The translations under genes were made by a program, and so were the position numbers. This document shows positions 26,095 through 35,019 of a DNA stretch of 64,000 nucleotides, piece after piece (position 1 is the stretch's first letter; every line of letters begins with the position of its first letter). Below the pieces are notes generated by a model that did not search any database, had not been told where the DNA came from, and saw only the letters and a list, made by a program, of their open reading frames with translations. This DNA is from an uncultured Christensenellaceae bacterium (GTDB taxonomy: Bacteria; Bacillota; Clostridia; Christensenellales; UBA3700): positions 189,172 through 253,171 of the forward strand of contig CALWHE010000001.1 of the NCBI GenBank assembly GCA_944380295.1, given 5' to 3'.

Positions 26095-26979
26095 ATGAGT
26101 TTTACGGCTAAGGACGTTATGAAATTGCGCGAGCAGACGGGCGTGGGCATGATGGATTGCAAAAAAGCGCTTACGGAAGCCGACGGCGATATGGAACAGG
26201 CGGTGGAGATCCTCCGCAAAAAGGGTATGGCAACCAGCGCCAAGAGGGCGGACAAGGTCGCTTCTCAGGGCGTTGTCAGCGCTTGCATTAAAGGCAACGT
26301 GGGTGTGCTGGTGGAAGTCAACTGCGAATCCGACTTTGTGGCAAGGGGCGATCAGTTCACCGATTTTGTGGGCAAGATAGCTTCTTACATCGCGGAGAAC
26401 GACGTGCAGGACGTGGCTGCCGTGGTGGCTGCAAACCAGGATCTGCTGCATGAGACCATTGCCAAGATAGGCGAAAAGATAGAGGTCAGACGTTTTGTCA
26501 AATATGTGACCGACGGCGCTCACAAGGTGGATTCTTACATCCATATGGGCGGCAAGATAGGCGTTCTGGTGGAGATGAGCGCCGGCGCGAGCGACGAGCT
26601 TATCCACGACATCGCTTTGCAGATAGCCGCCGCCAGCCCCAAATACGTGTCTTCCGCGGAAGTTCCCGCGGCGGAGATCGAGCACGAGAAAGAGATACTC
26701 AAAGCCCAGGCGCTCAACGAGCCTAAGCCCAAGCCCATCAATATCATCGAGAAGATGGTGGAAGGCAGGATAAACAAGTTCTATAAGGAAGTGTGCCTGG
26801 TGGAACAGCCTTTTGTCAAAGACGGCGAAAAAACCATCAAGCAGCTGCTTAAAGAAAACGGCGGCGCCGAAGTGGTCAAGTTCACCCGTTACACCATGGG
26901 CGAAGGCTTGGAAAAGAAGTCGGAAGACCTGGCTGCGGAAGTCGAAGCTCAGATAAACAAGGCGAAAGCCGGTAACTGA
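26095..26979 (+). CDS. tsf: Elongation factor Ts
   Basis: Guanine nucleotide exchange factor for EF-Tu. The 294 residues carry the two family signatures: KLREQTGVGMMDCKKAL near the N-terminus and VGVLVEVNCESDFVARGDQF around residue 70, followed by the dimerisation domain and C-terminal module. Length is normal. It ends the rpsB-tsf unit at a strong terminator. Confidence 0.98.
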   Translation: MSFTAKDVMKLREQTGVGMMDCKKALTEADGDMEQAVEILRKKGMATSAKRADKVASQGVVSACIKGNVGVLVEVNCESDFVARGDQFTDFVGKIASYIAENDVQDVAAVVAANQDLLHETIAKIGEKIEVRRFVKYVTDGAHKVDSYIHMGGKIGVLVEMSAGASDELIHDIALQIAAASPKYVSSAEVPAAEIEHEKEILKAQALNEPKPKPINIIEKMVEGRINKFYKEVCLVEQPFVKDGEKTIKQLLKENGGAEVVKFTRYTMGEGLEKKSEDLAAEVEAQINKAKAGN

Positions 26980-26985
26980 AATTTG

Positions 26986-27016
26986 AGGGAAGCGCGTTTG
27001 CGTTTCCCTTTTTTTT
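26986..27016 (+). terminator. Rho-independent terminator after tsf
   Basis: Ten-base stem AGGGAAGCGC / GCGTTTCCCT (one G-T pair) with a GTTT loop, then eight T. Confidence 0.92.
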
Positions 27017-27037
27017 ATAAAAAAGCGGGAGGAAAAT

Positions 27038-27739
27038 ATGGCAATATATAAAAGAGTGATCATCAAGCTCAGCGGAGAAGCCTTGGCGGGCGAGAAGGGA
27101 TTCGGCATAGACGAATCCATGCTCGAATACATTGTGGAACAGATCAAAAAGGTGCGCGAAGAGAATGTCGAGATAGGGATAATCATCGGAGGCGGCAACT
27201 TTTGGCGCGGCAGACAGGCTTTGAATATGGAAAAATCCGCCGCCGACCACATGGGCATGTTGGCAACGGTGATGAACTCCATCGCTCTGCAAGACGCCCT
27301 CGAAGCGCACGGCATACCCACGCGCGTGCAAACGGCGCTCACCATCACCCGCGTGGCGGAGCCTTATATATTGCGCAAGGCTTTGCACCACTTTGAAAAG
27401 GGCAGGATAGTCATCTTTGCCTGCGGCACGGGCAATCCGTTTTTCAGCACTGATACGGGCGCCGCACTGCGCGCCGCGGAGATCAACGCGGAAGTTTTAC
27501 TGCTTGCCAAAAACGTGGACGGTATTTACGACAGCGACCCTAAGACCAATAAAAATGCCAAAAAGTTTGCTGAACTCACTTATTTGGACGTGATACAAAA
27601 AGGGCTGCACGCCATGGATACCACAGCCATTTCTCTGTGCATGGAAAACAAGATACCCATCATCGCCTTTGCTCTCAAAGAAAAAGACAGCATAGTCAGA
27701 GTGGTGAACGGAGAAAGAATCGGCACTATCATCCATTAA
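27038..27739 (+). CDS. pyrH: Uridylate kinase (UMP kinase)
   Basis: Hexameric bacterial UMP kinase of the amino-acid-kinase fold, converting UMP to UDP. The 233 residues have the opening [41 protein letters not shown] and [17 protein letters not shown]. Tsf-PyrH-Frr-UppS order is conserved across Firmicutes. GGGAGG upstream of the ATG supports the start. No promoter was clearly visible between the tsf terminator and this gene, which are only 21 bases apart, so read-through is possible. Confidence 0.97.
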   Translation: MAIYKRVIIKLSGEALAGEKGFGIDESMLEYIVEQIKKVREENVEIGIIIGGGNFWRGRQALNMEKSAADHMGMLATVMNSIALQDALEAHGIPTRVQTALTITRVAEPYILRKALHHFEKGRIVIFACGTGNPFFSTDTGAALRAAEINAEVLLLAKNVDGIYDSDPKTNKNAKKFAELTYLDVIQKGLHAMDTTAISLCMENKIPIIAFALKEKDSIVRVVNGERIGTIIH

Positions 27740-27743
27740 AGTA

Positions 27744-27772
27744 TTGATTATCGCGCGCGTATTTGTTATAAT
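27744..27772 (+). promoter_or_regulatory. SigA-type promoter of frr
   Basis: TTGATT (27744-27749), 17-base spacer, TATAAT (27767-27772), with AGGAGAGG before the ATG. Confidence 0.75.
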
Positions 27773-27801
27773 CATTATATAAAGCAAAATAGGAGAGGAA
27801 C

Positions 27802-28380
27802 ATGGCTGCATACGATAACGAAGATGTATTGATGCTTTTCGACGATTACGAAAGCAAGTTGGAAAAAGGCGTGGACGGACTCAAACATGAATTTGCCGGC
27901 ATAAAGGCGGGCAAAGCCAATCCGCATATGCTGGATAGGATAACCGTGGATTATTACGGTTGCGCCACTCCGCTCAACCAGGTGGGCAACGTCTCCGCTC
28001 CGGAAGCCAGAATGCTGGTGGTCAACGTTTGGGACGTGAGCATGCTCAAAAACGTGGAAAAGGCGATACTTGCCGCCAACATAGGCGTAACGCCGACCAA
28101 CGACGGCAAAGTGATCAGGCTCGTTTTCCCCGAACTCACCGAAGAGCGCAGGCGCGAATACGTCAAGCAAATGAAGGCGCTGGCGGAAAACGGCAAAGTT
28201 GCGCTGCGCAACGCCCGCCGCGAGATCAACGACGAACTCAAAAAATTGAAGAAAGATTCCGCCATCACGGAAGACGATCTTGCCTCTTTGGAAAAAGACG
28301 TGGACAAAAAGCTCAACGACGCCGTTGCCAAAGTGGAAAAGATGGTCAAAGACAAAGAAGCGGAAATCATGAGCGTGTGA
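27802..28380 (+). CDS. frr: Ribosome recycling factor
   Basis: 192 residues. RRF with EF-G splits post-termination ribosomes. The family core is clear: [24 protein letters not shown]-like opening ([18 protein letters not shown]), [34 protein letters not shown] and a charged C-terminal helix. Slightly longer at the N-terminus than E. coli RRF (185). A 12-bp hairpin follows. Confidence 0.97.
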   Translation: [192 protein letters not shown]

Positions 28381-28405
28381 TAAAAAACCGCTTGAATGTG
28401 AACGT

Positions 28406-28438
28406 ATGGCAAGCCGAACTCACTGCTCGGCTTGCCAT
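28406..28438 (+). terminator. Twelve-bp hairpin between frr and uppS
   Basis: ATGGCAAGCCGA (28406-28417) pairs perfectly with TCGGCTTGCCAT (28427-28438) around a 9-base loop. Only a short TT follows, so termination would be partial; mRNA stabilisation or processing is equally possible. Confidence 0.5.
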
Positions 28439-28455
28439 TTGAATAAAGAGAAAAT

Positions 28456-29148
28456 ATGCCGGAAGATCTGAAAATACCCACTCATATTGCTTTTATCATG
28501 GACGGCAACGGCCGTTGGGCAAAGCGCCGTCTGATGCCGCGCAAATACGGGCACAAGATGGGCGTGGAGGCGCTGAAACGGGTAATCGCCGTCTGTGAAA
28601 AGTTGGGCATAAAAGAGGTATCGTTTTATGCGTTTTCCACGGAAAACTGGTCGCGCCCGCAAGACGAAATAGACGCGCTTTTGGCAATGATCAAAAAGTT
28701 TGCCGATGAAGAAATGAAGGAATACGTGGACAAAAATTATCGTATTCGCTTTATGGGCGAGTTGCATAGACTGCCAGAGGAAACGCAAAAGGCGCTTGAA
28801 AACATTGCTAGGGCGGCTGCGAACAATACCGGTATCGTGGTCAACATTGGTATCAATTACGGCGGAAGGGACGAGATAGCCCGCGCCGCGCAAAAAGCCG
28901 CGTCCGCCGCCCAGCCCGTGACCGTGGAGGCAATATCGGCACGGCTCGATACCGCCGGCATGAGCGATCCGGACGTGATCGTGCGCTGCGCGGGTGAAAA
29001 GAGATTGAGCAATTTCATGCTGTGGCAGTGCGCATATGCCGAACTCGTTTTTGTAGACGATTTCTGGCCGGACTTCAACGAGGAGACGATCGTGCGCATA
29101 CTCAAAGAATATTCGGGCAGAGAGCGCCGATTCGGCGGCTTGAAATGA
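28456..29148 (+). CDS. uppS: Undecaprenyl diphosphate synthase
   Basis: Cis-prenyltransferase making the C55 lipid carrier precursor for cell-wall synthesis. The 230 residues show the first signature AFIMDGNGRWAKRR, the GHKMGVEALKRVI stretch and the SxNF-like loop (EKRLSNFMLWQCAYAELVF). Length is slightly short but complete. It heads the uppS-cdsA-dxr-rseP-ispG run, whose genes are almost contiguous. Confidence 0.96.
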   Translation: MPEDLKIPTHIAFIMDGNGRWAKRRLMPRKYGHKMGVEALKRVIAVCEKLGIKEVSFYAFSTENWSRPQDEIDALLAMIKKFADEEMKEYVDKNYRIRFMGELHRLPEETQKALENIARAAANNTGIVVNIGINYGGRDEIARAAQKAASAAQPVTVEAISARLDTAGMSDPDVIVRCAGEKRLSNFMLWQCAYAELVFVDDFWPDFNEETIVRILKEYSGRERRFGGLK

Positions 29149-29155
29149 GGTGTAT

Positions 29156-30076
29156 ATGTTAAAACGAATAGTCACGGCGGTCTGTTTGCTGGCGGTCTTG
29201 TTCGGGTGCGTCTTCGGCTTGCGCTCGATACATTCGCATATTGCGGACGTTTTGGTCGTGCTGATGTTTTTGGGCGTGTTCGAGATGGTCCACGCTTTCA
29301 AAAAGGCGGGTTACCGTCCCATCCCTTCGGCGCTGATACTTGGCTGTGCGGCGGCATTCCCGCTGACGTATTTTTTGATGTATGAAGGCATAATGATTAC
29401 GCTTGCGCTCACGGTTATCGCGGCGCTCATCGTTTTTACCTTGAAACACAATTTGGGAGAGCCGCCTGCGGAAAACGGCGGGAACGGCACCGTTCCGGAA
29501 GGCGAGGCTGCTCAGGCGCGCGGCTATTCGCTCAACGACCTGTTCGCCACCGTGTTCGTCGCCATTTATCCCATGACGCTTTTCATGCTTTTCCTGCCCG
29601 TCAATCATTCGGACGTGGGGCTTTTGGGCATCATGCTCATCATCGCGGTGCCTGTGATGGCGGACACGATGGCGTATTTCACCGGCATGGCGATAGGCGG
29701 AAAAAAACTTTGTCCGCAGATTAGTCCCAAAAAGACTGTTGCGGGCGCGGTTGGCGGCGTTATCGGCGGCGTTATGGGCGCGCTCATCGTGTTTTTCCTC
29801 TTCGATTTTTCCGGCGCCATGTCCGTTTTCCCGCAGGCGGGAGGCATGGAACTGATCCCGGGCAACTTATACGGGTCTTTGGGACTTTATTTGGCGCTGG
29901 GCGTCGTGGGCGGCGTTTTGGGAGAGCTGGGCGATCTTTCCGCTTCTTGGATAAAGAGAAAGGCGGGCATAAAGGACTTCGGAAAACTCTTCCCCGGTCA
30001 CGGCGGGATAATGGACAGACTGGACAGCATACTTTTCATGCTGGCGCTCGTCTGCCTGGTTTTGGCTTTTGTGTGA
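29156..30076 (+). CDS. cdsA: Phosphatidate cytidylyltransferase
   Basis: Membrane enzyme making CDP-diacylglycerol from phosphatidate and CTP. The 306 residues have about eight hydrophobic segments and end with the CdsA signature SWIKRKAGIKDFGKLFPGHG, followed by GIMDRLDSI. GAGG at 29147-29150 favours ATG 29156 over GTG 29150. A hydrophilic loop around residues 100-125 is longer than usual. Confidence 0.96.
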   Translation: MLKRIVTAVCLLAVLFGCVFGLRSIHSHIADVLVVLMFLGVFEMVHAFKKAGYRPIPSALILGCAAAFPLTYFLMYEGIMITLALTVIAALIVFTLKHNLGEPPAENGGNGTVPEGEAAQARGYSLNDLFATVFVAIYPMTLFMLFLPVNHSDVGLLGIMLIIAVPVMADTMAYFTGMAIGGKKLCPQISPKKTVAGAVGGVIGGVMGALIVFFLFDFSGAMSVFPQAGGMELIPGNLYGSLGLYLALGVVGGVLGELGDLSASWIKRKAGIKDFGKLFPGHGGIMDRLDSILFMLALVCLVLAFV

Positions 30077-30077
30077 T

Positions 30078-31214
30078 ATGAAAGAACTGGTCATATTGGG
30101 AAGCACGGGATCCATCGGCACGCAAACGCTTGACGTTGTTGCCGCGTATCCGCAAAAATTTCGCGTAAAAGCGCTCGTATGCGCAAAAAACATCGCTTTG
30201 CTCAAAAAGCAGGCGGAAATTTTCCGCCCCGAGGCGGTGGCGGTGGAAGACAAAGAAGCGGCGCGCGAGTTGGCGGCGCAGACGGATATCCCCGTTCTGG
30301 CGGGCAGAGAAGGAGTCATGCAGGCAGCCGCCATGCATGCGGACGTGACTGTGAACGCGCTTGTGGGCATCGGCGGACTTGAACCGACTTTGGCTGCCAT
30401 AAACGCCGGCAACGATATCGCCTTGGCAAATAAGGAAACTTTGGTCACGGGCGGCAGCCTCGTCATGCGGCTCGCCCGCGAAAAAGGCGTGCGCATGCTG
30501 CCTGTGGACAGCGAGCATTCCGCCATCTGGCAATGTCTTAAAGGCGACAAAAAGTGCAGCGAGATAATTCTGACCGCCAGCGGCGGCGCGTTCCGCGGTT
30601 ATTCCAAAGAACGCTTGCAAGAGGTAACGGCGGCGGACGCGCTAAAACACCCCACCTGGAATATGGGCGTGAAAGTGACGATAGACAGCGCCACGCTGAT
30701 GAACAAAGGCTTTGAGATAATAGAGGCGATGCACCTGTTCGACTTGCCGCCCGAACGCATAAAAGTGCTCGTGCACAGGCAGAGCATAGTTCATTCCATG
30801 GTGAAATTTTCAGACGGCAGCGTTTTGGCGCAGCTGAGTTACCCGGACATGAAACTGCCCATACAAGTGGCGCTTTTTTATCCGGAACGGGGGAGCGAGG
30901 AGTTTTCGCCGCTCGATCTCACGGCGCAGCCGCTCACTTTCGAACAGCCGGACGTTCAGACTTTTCCCTGCCTTAAAATTGCCGTGGAATGCGCCAAGGC
31001 GGGCGGCGCCGCTCCTGTCATACTCAACGCCGCTGACGAGATAGCGGTCGATTATTTTTATCGCGGACTTATAAAATTTTACGATGTGCCATATTATATC
31101 AATAAGGCGCTCGATAAACTTTGCGGCGGAGAATTTGACGGATCGCCCCAAGCCATACGCGAAACGGACGCGCGCTGCCGCAAATATCTCGAAAGTTGCC
31201 TTGCTCGGAGGTAG
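30078..31214 (+). CDS. dxr: 1-deoxy-D-xylulose 5-phosphate reductoisomerase
   Basis: Second enzyme of the MEP isoprenoid pathway, using NADPH. The 378 residues open with VILGSTGSIGTQTLDVV, then ALANKETLVTGG, PVDSEHSAIWQCL and KVTIDSATLMNKGFEIIEAMHLF, all DXR signatures including metal-binding Asp/Glu positions. It starts one base after the cdsA stop. With dxs and ispG also present here, the organism makes isoprenoids by this route. Confidence 0.97.
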   Translation: MKELVILGSTGSIGTQTLDVVAAYPQKFRVKALVCAKNIALLKKQAEIFRPEAVAVEDKEAARELAAQTDIPVLAGREGVMQAAAMHADVTVNALVGIGGLEPTLAAINAGNDIALANKETLVTGGSLVMRLAREKGVRMLPVDSEHSAIWQCLKGDKKCSEIILTASGGAFRGYSKERLQEVTAADALKHPTWNMGVKVTIDSATLMNKGFEIIEAMHLFDLPPERIKVLVHRQSIVHSMVKFSDGSVLAQLSYPDMKLPIQVALFYPERGSEEFSPLDLTAQPLTFEQPDVQTFPCLKIAVECAKAGGAAPVILNAADEIAVDYFYRGLIKFYDVPYYINKALDKLCGGEFDGSPQAIRETDARCRKYLESCLARR

Positions 31215-31216
31215 CG

Positions 31217-32308
31217 ATGTTTTTGATGTGTGTGACCTTTGTGGAGGTGCTGAAATGGATAGGATACGTTTTGGCGGCTCTTTTGTGCCTCATGTTCATC
31301 GTTGTGGTGCACGAATTCGGTCACTATGTGGCGGGGAAGATCTTCAAATTCAAGATAAATGAATTTGCCATCGGCTTCGGACCCGCCGTTTTCAAGCATA
31401 CCAATAAAAAAACGGGCGAATGTTTTTCGCTGCGCTGTCTGCCGCTGGGCGGCTATTGCGCCTTTGAGGGGGAAGAAGAGGGCGAAACGCCTTGCGAGGG
31501 CAGCTATTACACAAAGCCGCCGTGGCAGAGGATAATCGTTTTGCTCTCGGGCGCTTTATTCAACTTTTTGAGCGCCATCATCGTCATCTCGATATTTTTC
31601 ATGGCGTTCGGCGACGTGCTGCCCACAGTGGTGAACGCGTCAGACGTCTATGCGGACGAAAGTTTGCAAACGCCCGCCGAACAAAAATTCACAGAAGGCG
31701 ATCTCATCTTGGAAGTGGACGGCAAAAAACTCTATTCTTTGCTCGATTCCACCGTTTTTTCGGACGCCATTGCCGATAAAGACTCCTTTGCCGCCGTTGT
31801 TTTGAGGGACGGAGAAGAGATAGAGCTGACGATAGACAAGGTGTATTACGCCGCGGAAGGAGAAGAGGGCGGCGCATACGGACTGGGCATCTCGTTCGGA
31901 TACGCGCGCCACAAACTGGGATTTTTCCCTGCCATAGGTCATTCTTTCGTGTTCGTCGGCGACGTTGTCGAGCTGATATTCACCTCGATAGGTCAGCTTT
32001 TCACGGGCGACGCCAAGGTCAGTGAAACGCTGGGCGGCACGGTGACCGCGGTGGCTTCTTTGGCGGAATTGACACAATTCGGTTTTTATGCGATAATGTA
32101 TGGGGTGTGCGTGCTTTCCGCCTCCGTAGCCGTGATGAACATATTGCCGTTCCCGGCGCTGGACGGTTCAAAAGTCGTGTTCACTTTGATAGAGTGGATC
32201 AGAGGAAAGCCCGTTGACCGCAAAGTTGAAAACATAATACACATTGCCGGTCTGATATTGCTGCTCATCTTGGCGGTGGTGTTCGACTTGGTGCATTTTT
32301 TGGCGTGA
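31217..32308 (+). CDS. rseP: RseP-like site-2 zinc metalloprotease
   Basis: Intramembrane protease, 363 residues. The zinc motif HEFGH lies at residues 32-36 in the first membrane helix, and the third ligand motif NILPFPALDGSKV lies near residue 310. A PDZ-like region spans about residues 130-210. GGAGG at 31208-31212 supports ATG 31217. It follows dxr, as in most Firmicutes, where the family cleaves anti-sigma factors and signal-peptide remnants. Confidence 0.94.
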   Translation: MFLMCVTFVEVLKWIGYVLAALLCLMFIVVVHEFGHYVAGKIFKFKINEFAIGFGPAVFKHTNKKTGECFSLRCLPLGGYCAFEGEEEGETPCEGSYYTKPPWQRIIVLLSGALFNFLSAIIVISIFFMAFGDVLPTVVNASDVYADESLQTPAEQKFTEGDLILEVDGKKLYSLLDSTVFSDAIADKDSFAAVVLRDGEEIELTIDKVYYAAEGEEGGAYGLGISFGYARHKLGFFPAIGHSFVFVGDVVELIFTSIGQLFTGDAKVSETLGGTVTAVASLAELTQFGFYAIMYGVCVLSASVAVMNILPFPALDGSKVVFTLIEWIRGKPVDRKVENIIHIAGLILLLILAVVFDLVHFLA

Positions 32309-32309
32309 T

Positions 32310-33341
32310 ATGAGCAAACAGGTAAAAATAGGCAAAGTAACGATAGGCGGCGGCGCTCCGATAGCCGTTCAATCCATGACCAACACTCCCACAAGCGACG
32401 CGCAAGCCACCTTGCGGCAGATAGAGGCGTTGGCGGCGAAGGGGTGCGACATCGTGCGCGCTTCCGTGCCGGACGAGCCGTCTGCGCGCGCGTTCAAGCT
32501 CATCTGCGAAAGATCTCCCTTGCCCGTGGTGGCGGACATACATTACGATTTCAGGATGGCTATCGCCGCCGTGGAAAACGGCGCGGCAAAAGTGCGCCTC
32601 AACCCGGGCAATCTGGGCGGGGAGGACAAGCTCAAAGCGGTCGCGGATTGCATAAAAGCGCACCGCATACCCGTGCGCGTGGGCGTCAACGGCGGTTCTT
32701 TGGATAAAAAATTCGCCCACCTGCCGTCGGCGGAGGCGATGTGCGCCAGCGCTTTGGAATATTGCGGCATGTTGGAAAAGCACGGCGTGTCCGATATTGT
32801 GATCTCCGTCAAGTCATCCTGCGTGAAGGACATGGTGGAGTGCAACCGGCTTTTGGCAAAGCGCTGCGAATATCCGCTGCATCTGGGCGTGACGGAAGCG
32901 GGGCTTTACACGCAGGGTCTGGTCAAGTCTGCCGTGGGCATAGGCGCGCTGCTTTTGGACGGCATAGGCGATACGATAAGAGTATCCCTGACAGACGATC
33001 CTCTCAAAGAGGTGGACGCGGCGGCGGAAATACTCAAAGCCGTGGGGCGATACTCAAAGCCTTATGCGGAAATAATCGCCTGTCCCACCTGTGCCCGCAC
33101 GCAGATAAACGTGAAGGAATTGGCGGAAAAAGTGAGAGAATATACCGCAGGTATACATAAAAACTTGCAGATCGCCGTGATGGGGTGCATTGTCAACGGC
33201 ATAGGAGAATCGGCGCATTGCGACATCGGCGTGGCGGGCGGAAAGGAGCGCTCGGCGCTGTTCAAAGACGGGAAGATAATCAAGACCGTTGACAATAAAG
33301 ACATATTGGACGAACTGCTAAAACAGATAGATAAATTATAA
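32310..33341 (+). CDS. ispG: 4-hydroxy-3-methylbut-2-enyl diphosphate synthase
   Basis: Fe-S enzyme of the MEP pathway converting MEcPP to HMBPP. The 343 residues start KIGKVTIGGGAPIAVQSMTNT and contain VADIHYDFRMA and RLNPGNLGG. The [4Fe-4S] cysteines appear in CPTCART and in GCIVNGIGE. The length fits the short bacterial form. It starts one base after rseP. Confidence 0.97.
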   Translation: MSKQVKIGKVTIGGGAPIAVQSMTNTPTSDAQATLRQIEALAAKGCDIVRASVPDEPSARAFKLICERSPLPVVADIHYDFRMAIAAVENGAAKVRLNPGNLGGEDKLKAVADCIKAHRIPVRVGVNGGSLDKKFAHLPSAEAMCASALEYCGMLEKHGVSDIVISVKSSCVKDMVECNRLLAKRCEYPLHLGVTEAGLYTQGLVKSAVGIGALLLDGIGDTIRVSLTDDPLKEVDAAAEILKAVGRYSKPYAEIIACPTCARTQINVKELAEKVREYTAGIHKNLQIAVMGCIVNGIGESAHCDIGVAGGKERSALFKDGKIIKTVDNKDILDELLKQIDKL

Positions 33342-33344
33342 AAA

Positions 33345-34886
33345 ATGCGGCTGGAAGATAAATTCAAGCAAAAAACGGGCGGTAAATACCCGTATATAAC
33401 GGTCAAAAGCGTTGACGTGAACATCAAGGAAAACACGGTGATGGTGGTATTGTCCGCCCCGTATGAGAGTTGCGACGCTTTGGAACGCAGCGGCGAAAAA
33501 CAGATCGTAAACGCGGCTTTTGCGGAAATATTCGCGGAAGAGGGCGTGACCTTGCAGGTCAAGGTCGTATACAAAAAAGTGTATTTTAATGCAGAAATAA
33601 TAAGGCACGTCACGCAGGGGTTCTTGTCCAGAGAATACGCCGCTTTCAGCATGCAGATCGCAGACGGCGCGATTAGCGTGGAGATGGCGGAAGGGATACC
33701 GAAAATAGTGCTGAAACTGCCCGAATTTATGGCGGACGCTTTTTGCACCGCCGGCATACCCGCCGCCATACAAGATCACGTTTTCGATCTATATGCGGTG
33801 CGTCCGCAGGTCAAAGTGGAAAAATACGCCGCTGACGCCGTGGATATGGACGCGCTGCCCAAAACGGAGAGCGTGACCATCAAGCAGTATTTCCATGTCA
33901 CAAGCGAGGAGAGCGCTTTGATAGGCGATACGATCTTGGAGCGCGCCACTTATATCTCGCGCGTCCCCAAGACCGCCGACGACATCTGCATTGCCGGGGA
34001 AGTGCGCGATCTGGAAGATCGCGTAAGTCAAAAGCAATATCACTTCAACACCTTCAAACTCGACGACGGAACGGGCGTGGTGGAGTGTATCAAGTTTTCG
34101 CGCAGTAAAAAAAGAGGCAATTTGGGCGCGTTGAAAAACGGTGACACCGTGAAAGTTACGGGCGGCTTTGAAAGCGAATCATTTTCCGCAAAAGCGCCGA
34201 AATTCATCGTGAGATCGGTTTCTTTCTGCAAATTGGACAAGAGCGCCATAGACGACACGGATCCGAAGAAAGACATTTCCGAATATCCTCCCGTGCCGAT
34301 AGTTTCTTACGAAGATTCCGTATACAGTCTGCAACAGATGGCGGAAGACATAGACCCGAGCATAAAGGGCAGATCGTTCGTTTCTTTGGATTTTGAGACC
34401 ACCTCTTTGGATCCAGCCTCCTGCAAAGTGATAGAAGTGGGACTTGCGCGCATGGTGGACGGCAAAGTTACGGAATACTTCGACACGCTGGTGGATCCGG
34501 GCGTGCCCATTCCGGCGGCGGCGTCGCAGGTCAACAAGATTTATGATAAAGACGTAAAAAACGCTCCGCCGATAGAGGCAGTCCTGCCGCAGATGATGGA
34601 GTTTATCGGCTCCGACGCGCTCATTGCGCACAACGGCATCAAATACGATTATATAATATTGGGCAGGCTGCTCAAAGAGGCGGGGCTGCAATACGGCGGC
34701 AAATTTTTGGATACGCTCAACATGGCGGACGAGCTGCGCGTGCCGGGCAGACATAATCTTTCCGATCTGTGCGCCTATTTCCACATTCCGCTGCTCAACG
34801 CGCACAGGGCGTATGCGGACTGCATCGCCACCGCCAAACTTTATGTCGAATTGGTGCGTTTTGCGGCGGGAAGGAAAAACATTTGA
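33345..34886 (+). CDS. PolC-derived protein keeping only N-terminal, OB-fold and exonuclease domains
   Basis: 513 residues. Residues 1-205 resemble the PolC N-terminal region. Residues 212-290 form the PolC OB fold (DDICIAGEVRDLEDR, DDGTGVVECIKFS). From about 345 comes a DEDDh 3'-5' exonuclease with all acidic positions: D349 and E351 (DFETT), D435 (KYDYIIL), and H487 and D492 (HRAYAD). The split PHP domain and the polymerase domains are missing, so this is about one third of a PolC (about 1440 aa). The site between ispG and rimP is where full polC usually lies. It ends cleanly and is followed by the rimP promoter, so no frameshifted remainder exists. No ribosome binding site is evident. Confidence 0.85.
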   Translation: MRLEDKFKQKTGGKYPYITVKSVDVNIKENTVMVVLSAPYESCDALERSGEKQIVNAAFAEIFAEEGVTLQVKVVYKKVYFNAEIIRHVTQGFLSREYAAFSMQIADGAISVEMAEGIPKIVLKLPEFMADAFCTAGIPAAIQDHVFDLYAVRPQVKVEKYAADAVDMDALPKTESVTIKQYFHVTSEESALIGDTILERATYISRVPKTADDICIAGEVRDLEDRVSQKQYHFNTFKLDDGTGVVECIKFSRSKKRGNLGALKNGDTVKVTGGFESESFSAKAPKFIVRSVSFCKLDKSAIDDTDPKKDISEYPPVPIVSYEDSVYSLQQMAEDIDPSIKGRSFVSLDFETTSLDPASCKVIEVGLARMVDGKVTEYFDTLVDPGVPIPAAASQVNKIYDKDVKNAPPIEAVLPQMMEFIGSDALIAHNGIKYDYIILGRLLKEAGLQYGGKFLDTLNMADELRVPGRHNLSDLCAYFHIPLLNAHRAYADCIATAKLYVELVRFAAGRKNI

Positions 34887-34905
34887 GCAAAAGCCCTTAA
34901 AACGG

Positions 34906-34934
34906 TTGCAATAACGCGCCGCAGTTGATATAAT
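34906..34934 (+). promoter_or_regulatory. SigA-type promoter of the rimP-nusA-infB operon
   Basis: TTGCAA (34906-34911), 17-base spacer, TATAAT (34929-34934). The leader would be about 80 bases. Confidence 0.78.
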
Positions 34935-34959
34935 GATATTGCAAGAATAAAGAAATTTA

Positions 34960-34990
34960 TTTGAGCGACCGAGCGCATCGGTCGCTCAAA
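34960..34990 (+). promoter_or_regulatory. Perfect 12-bp hairpin in the rimP leader
   Basis: TTTGAGCGACCG (34960-34971) pairs exactly with CGGTCGCTCAAA (34979-34990) around a 7-base loop. It lies downstream of the promoter and 20 bases before the ribosome binding site. No T run follows, so attenuation would need a factor; RNase processing or NusA feedback are possible roles. Confidence 0.6.
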
Positions 34991-35019
34991 CGCTATAAAG
35001 AGAGCAAAAGGAGGAGTTT

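Noticed and set aside
25294..27348. Open frame of about 680 codons on the - strand
   Set aside because: Antisense to rpsB, tsf and pyrH; low-complexity His/Phe-rich translation without motifs.
34887..35019. Possible frameshifted remainder of polC after the exonuclease
   Set aside because: The interval is only 133 bases and holds the rimP promoter and leader hairpin; no polymerase motif appears in any frame.
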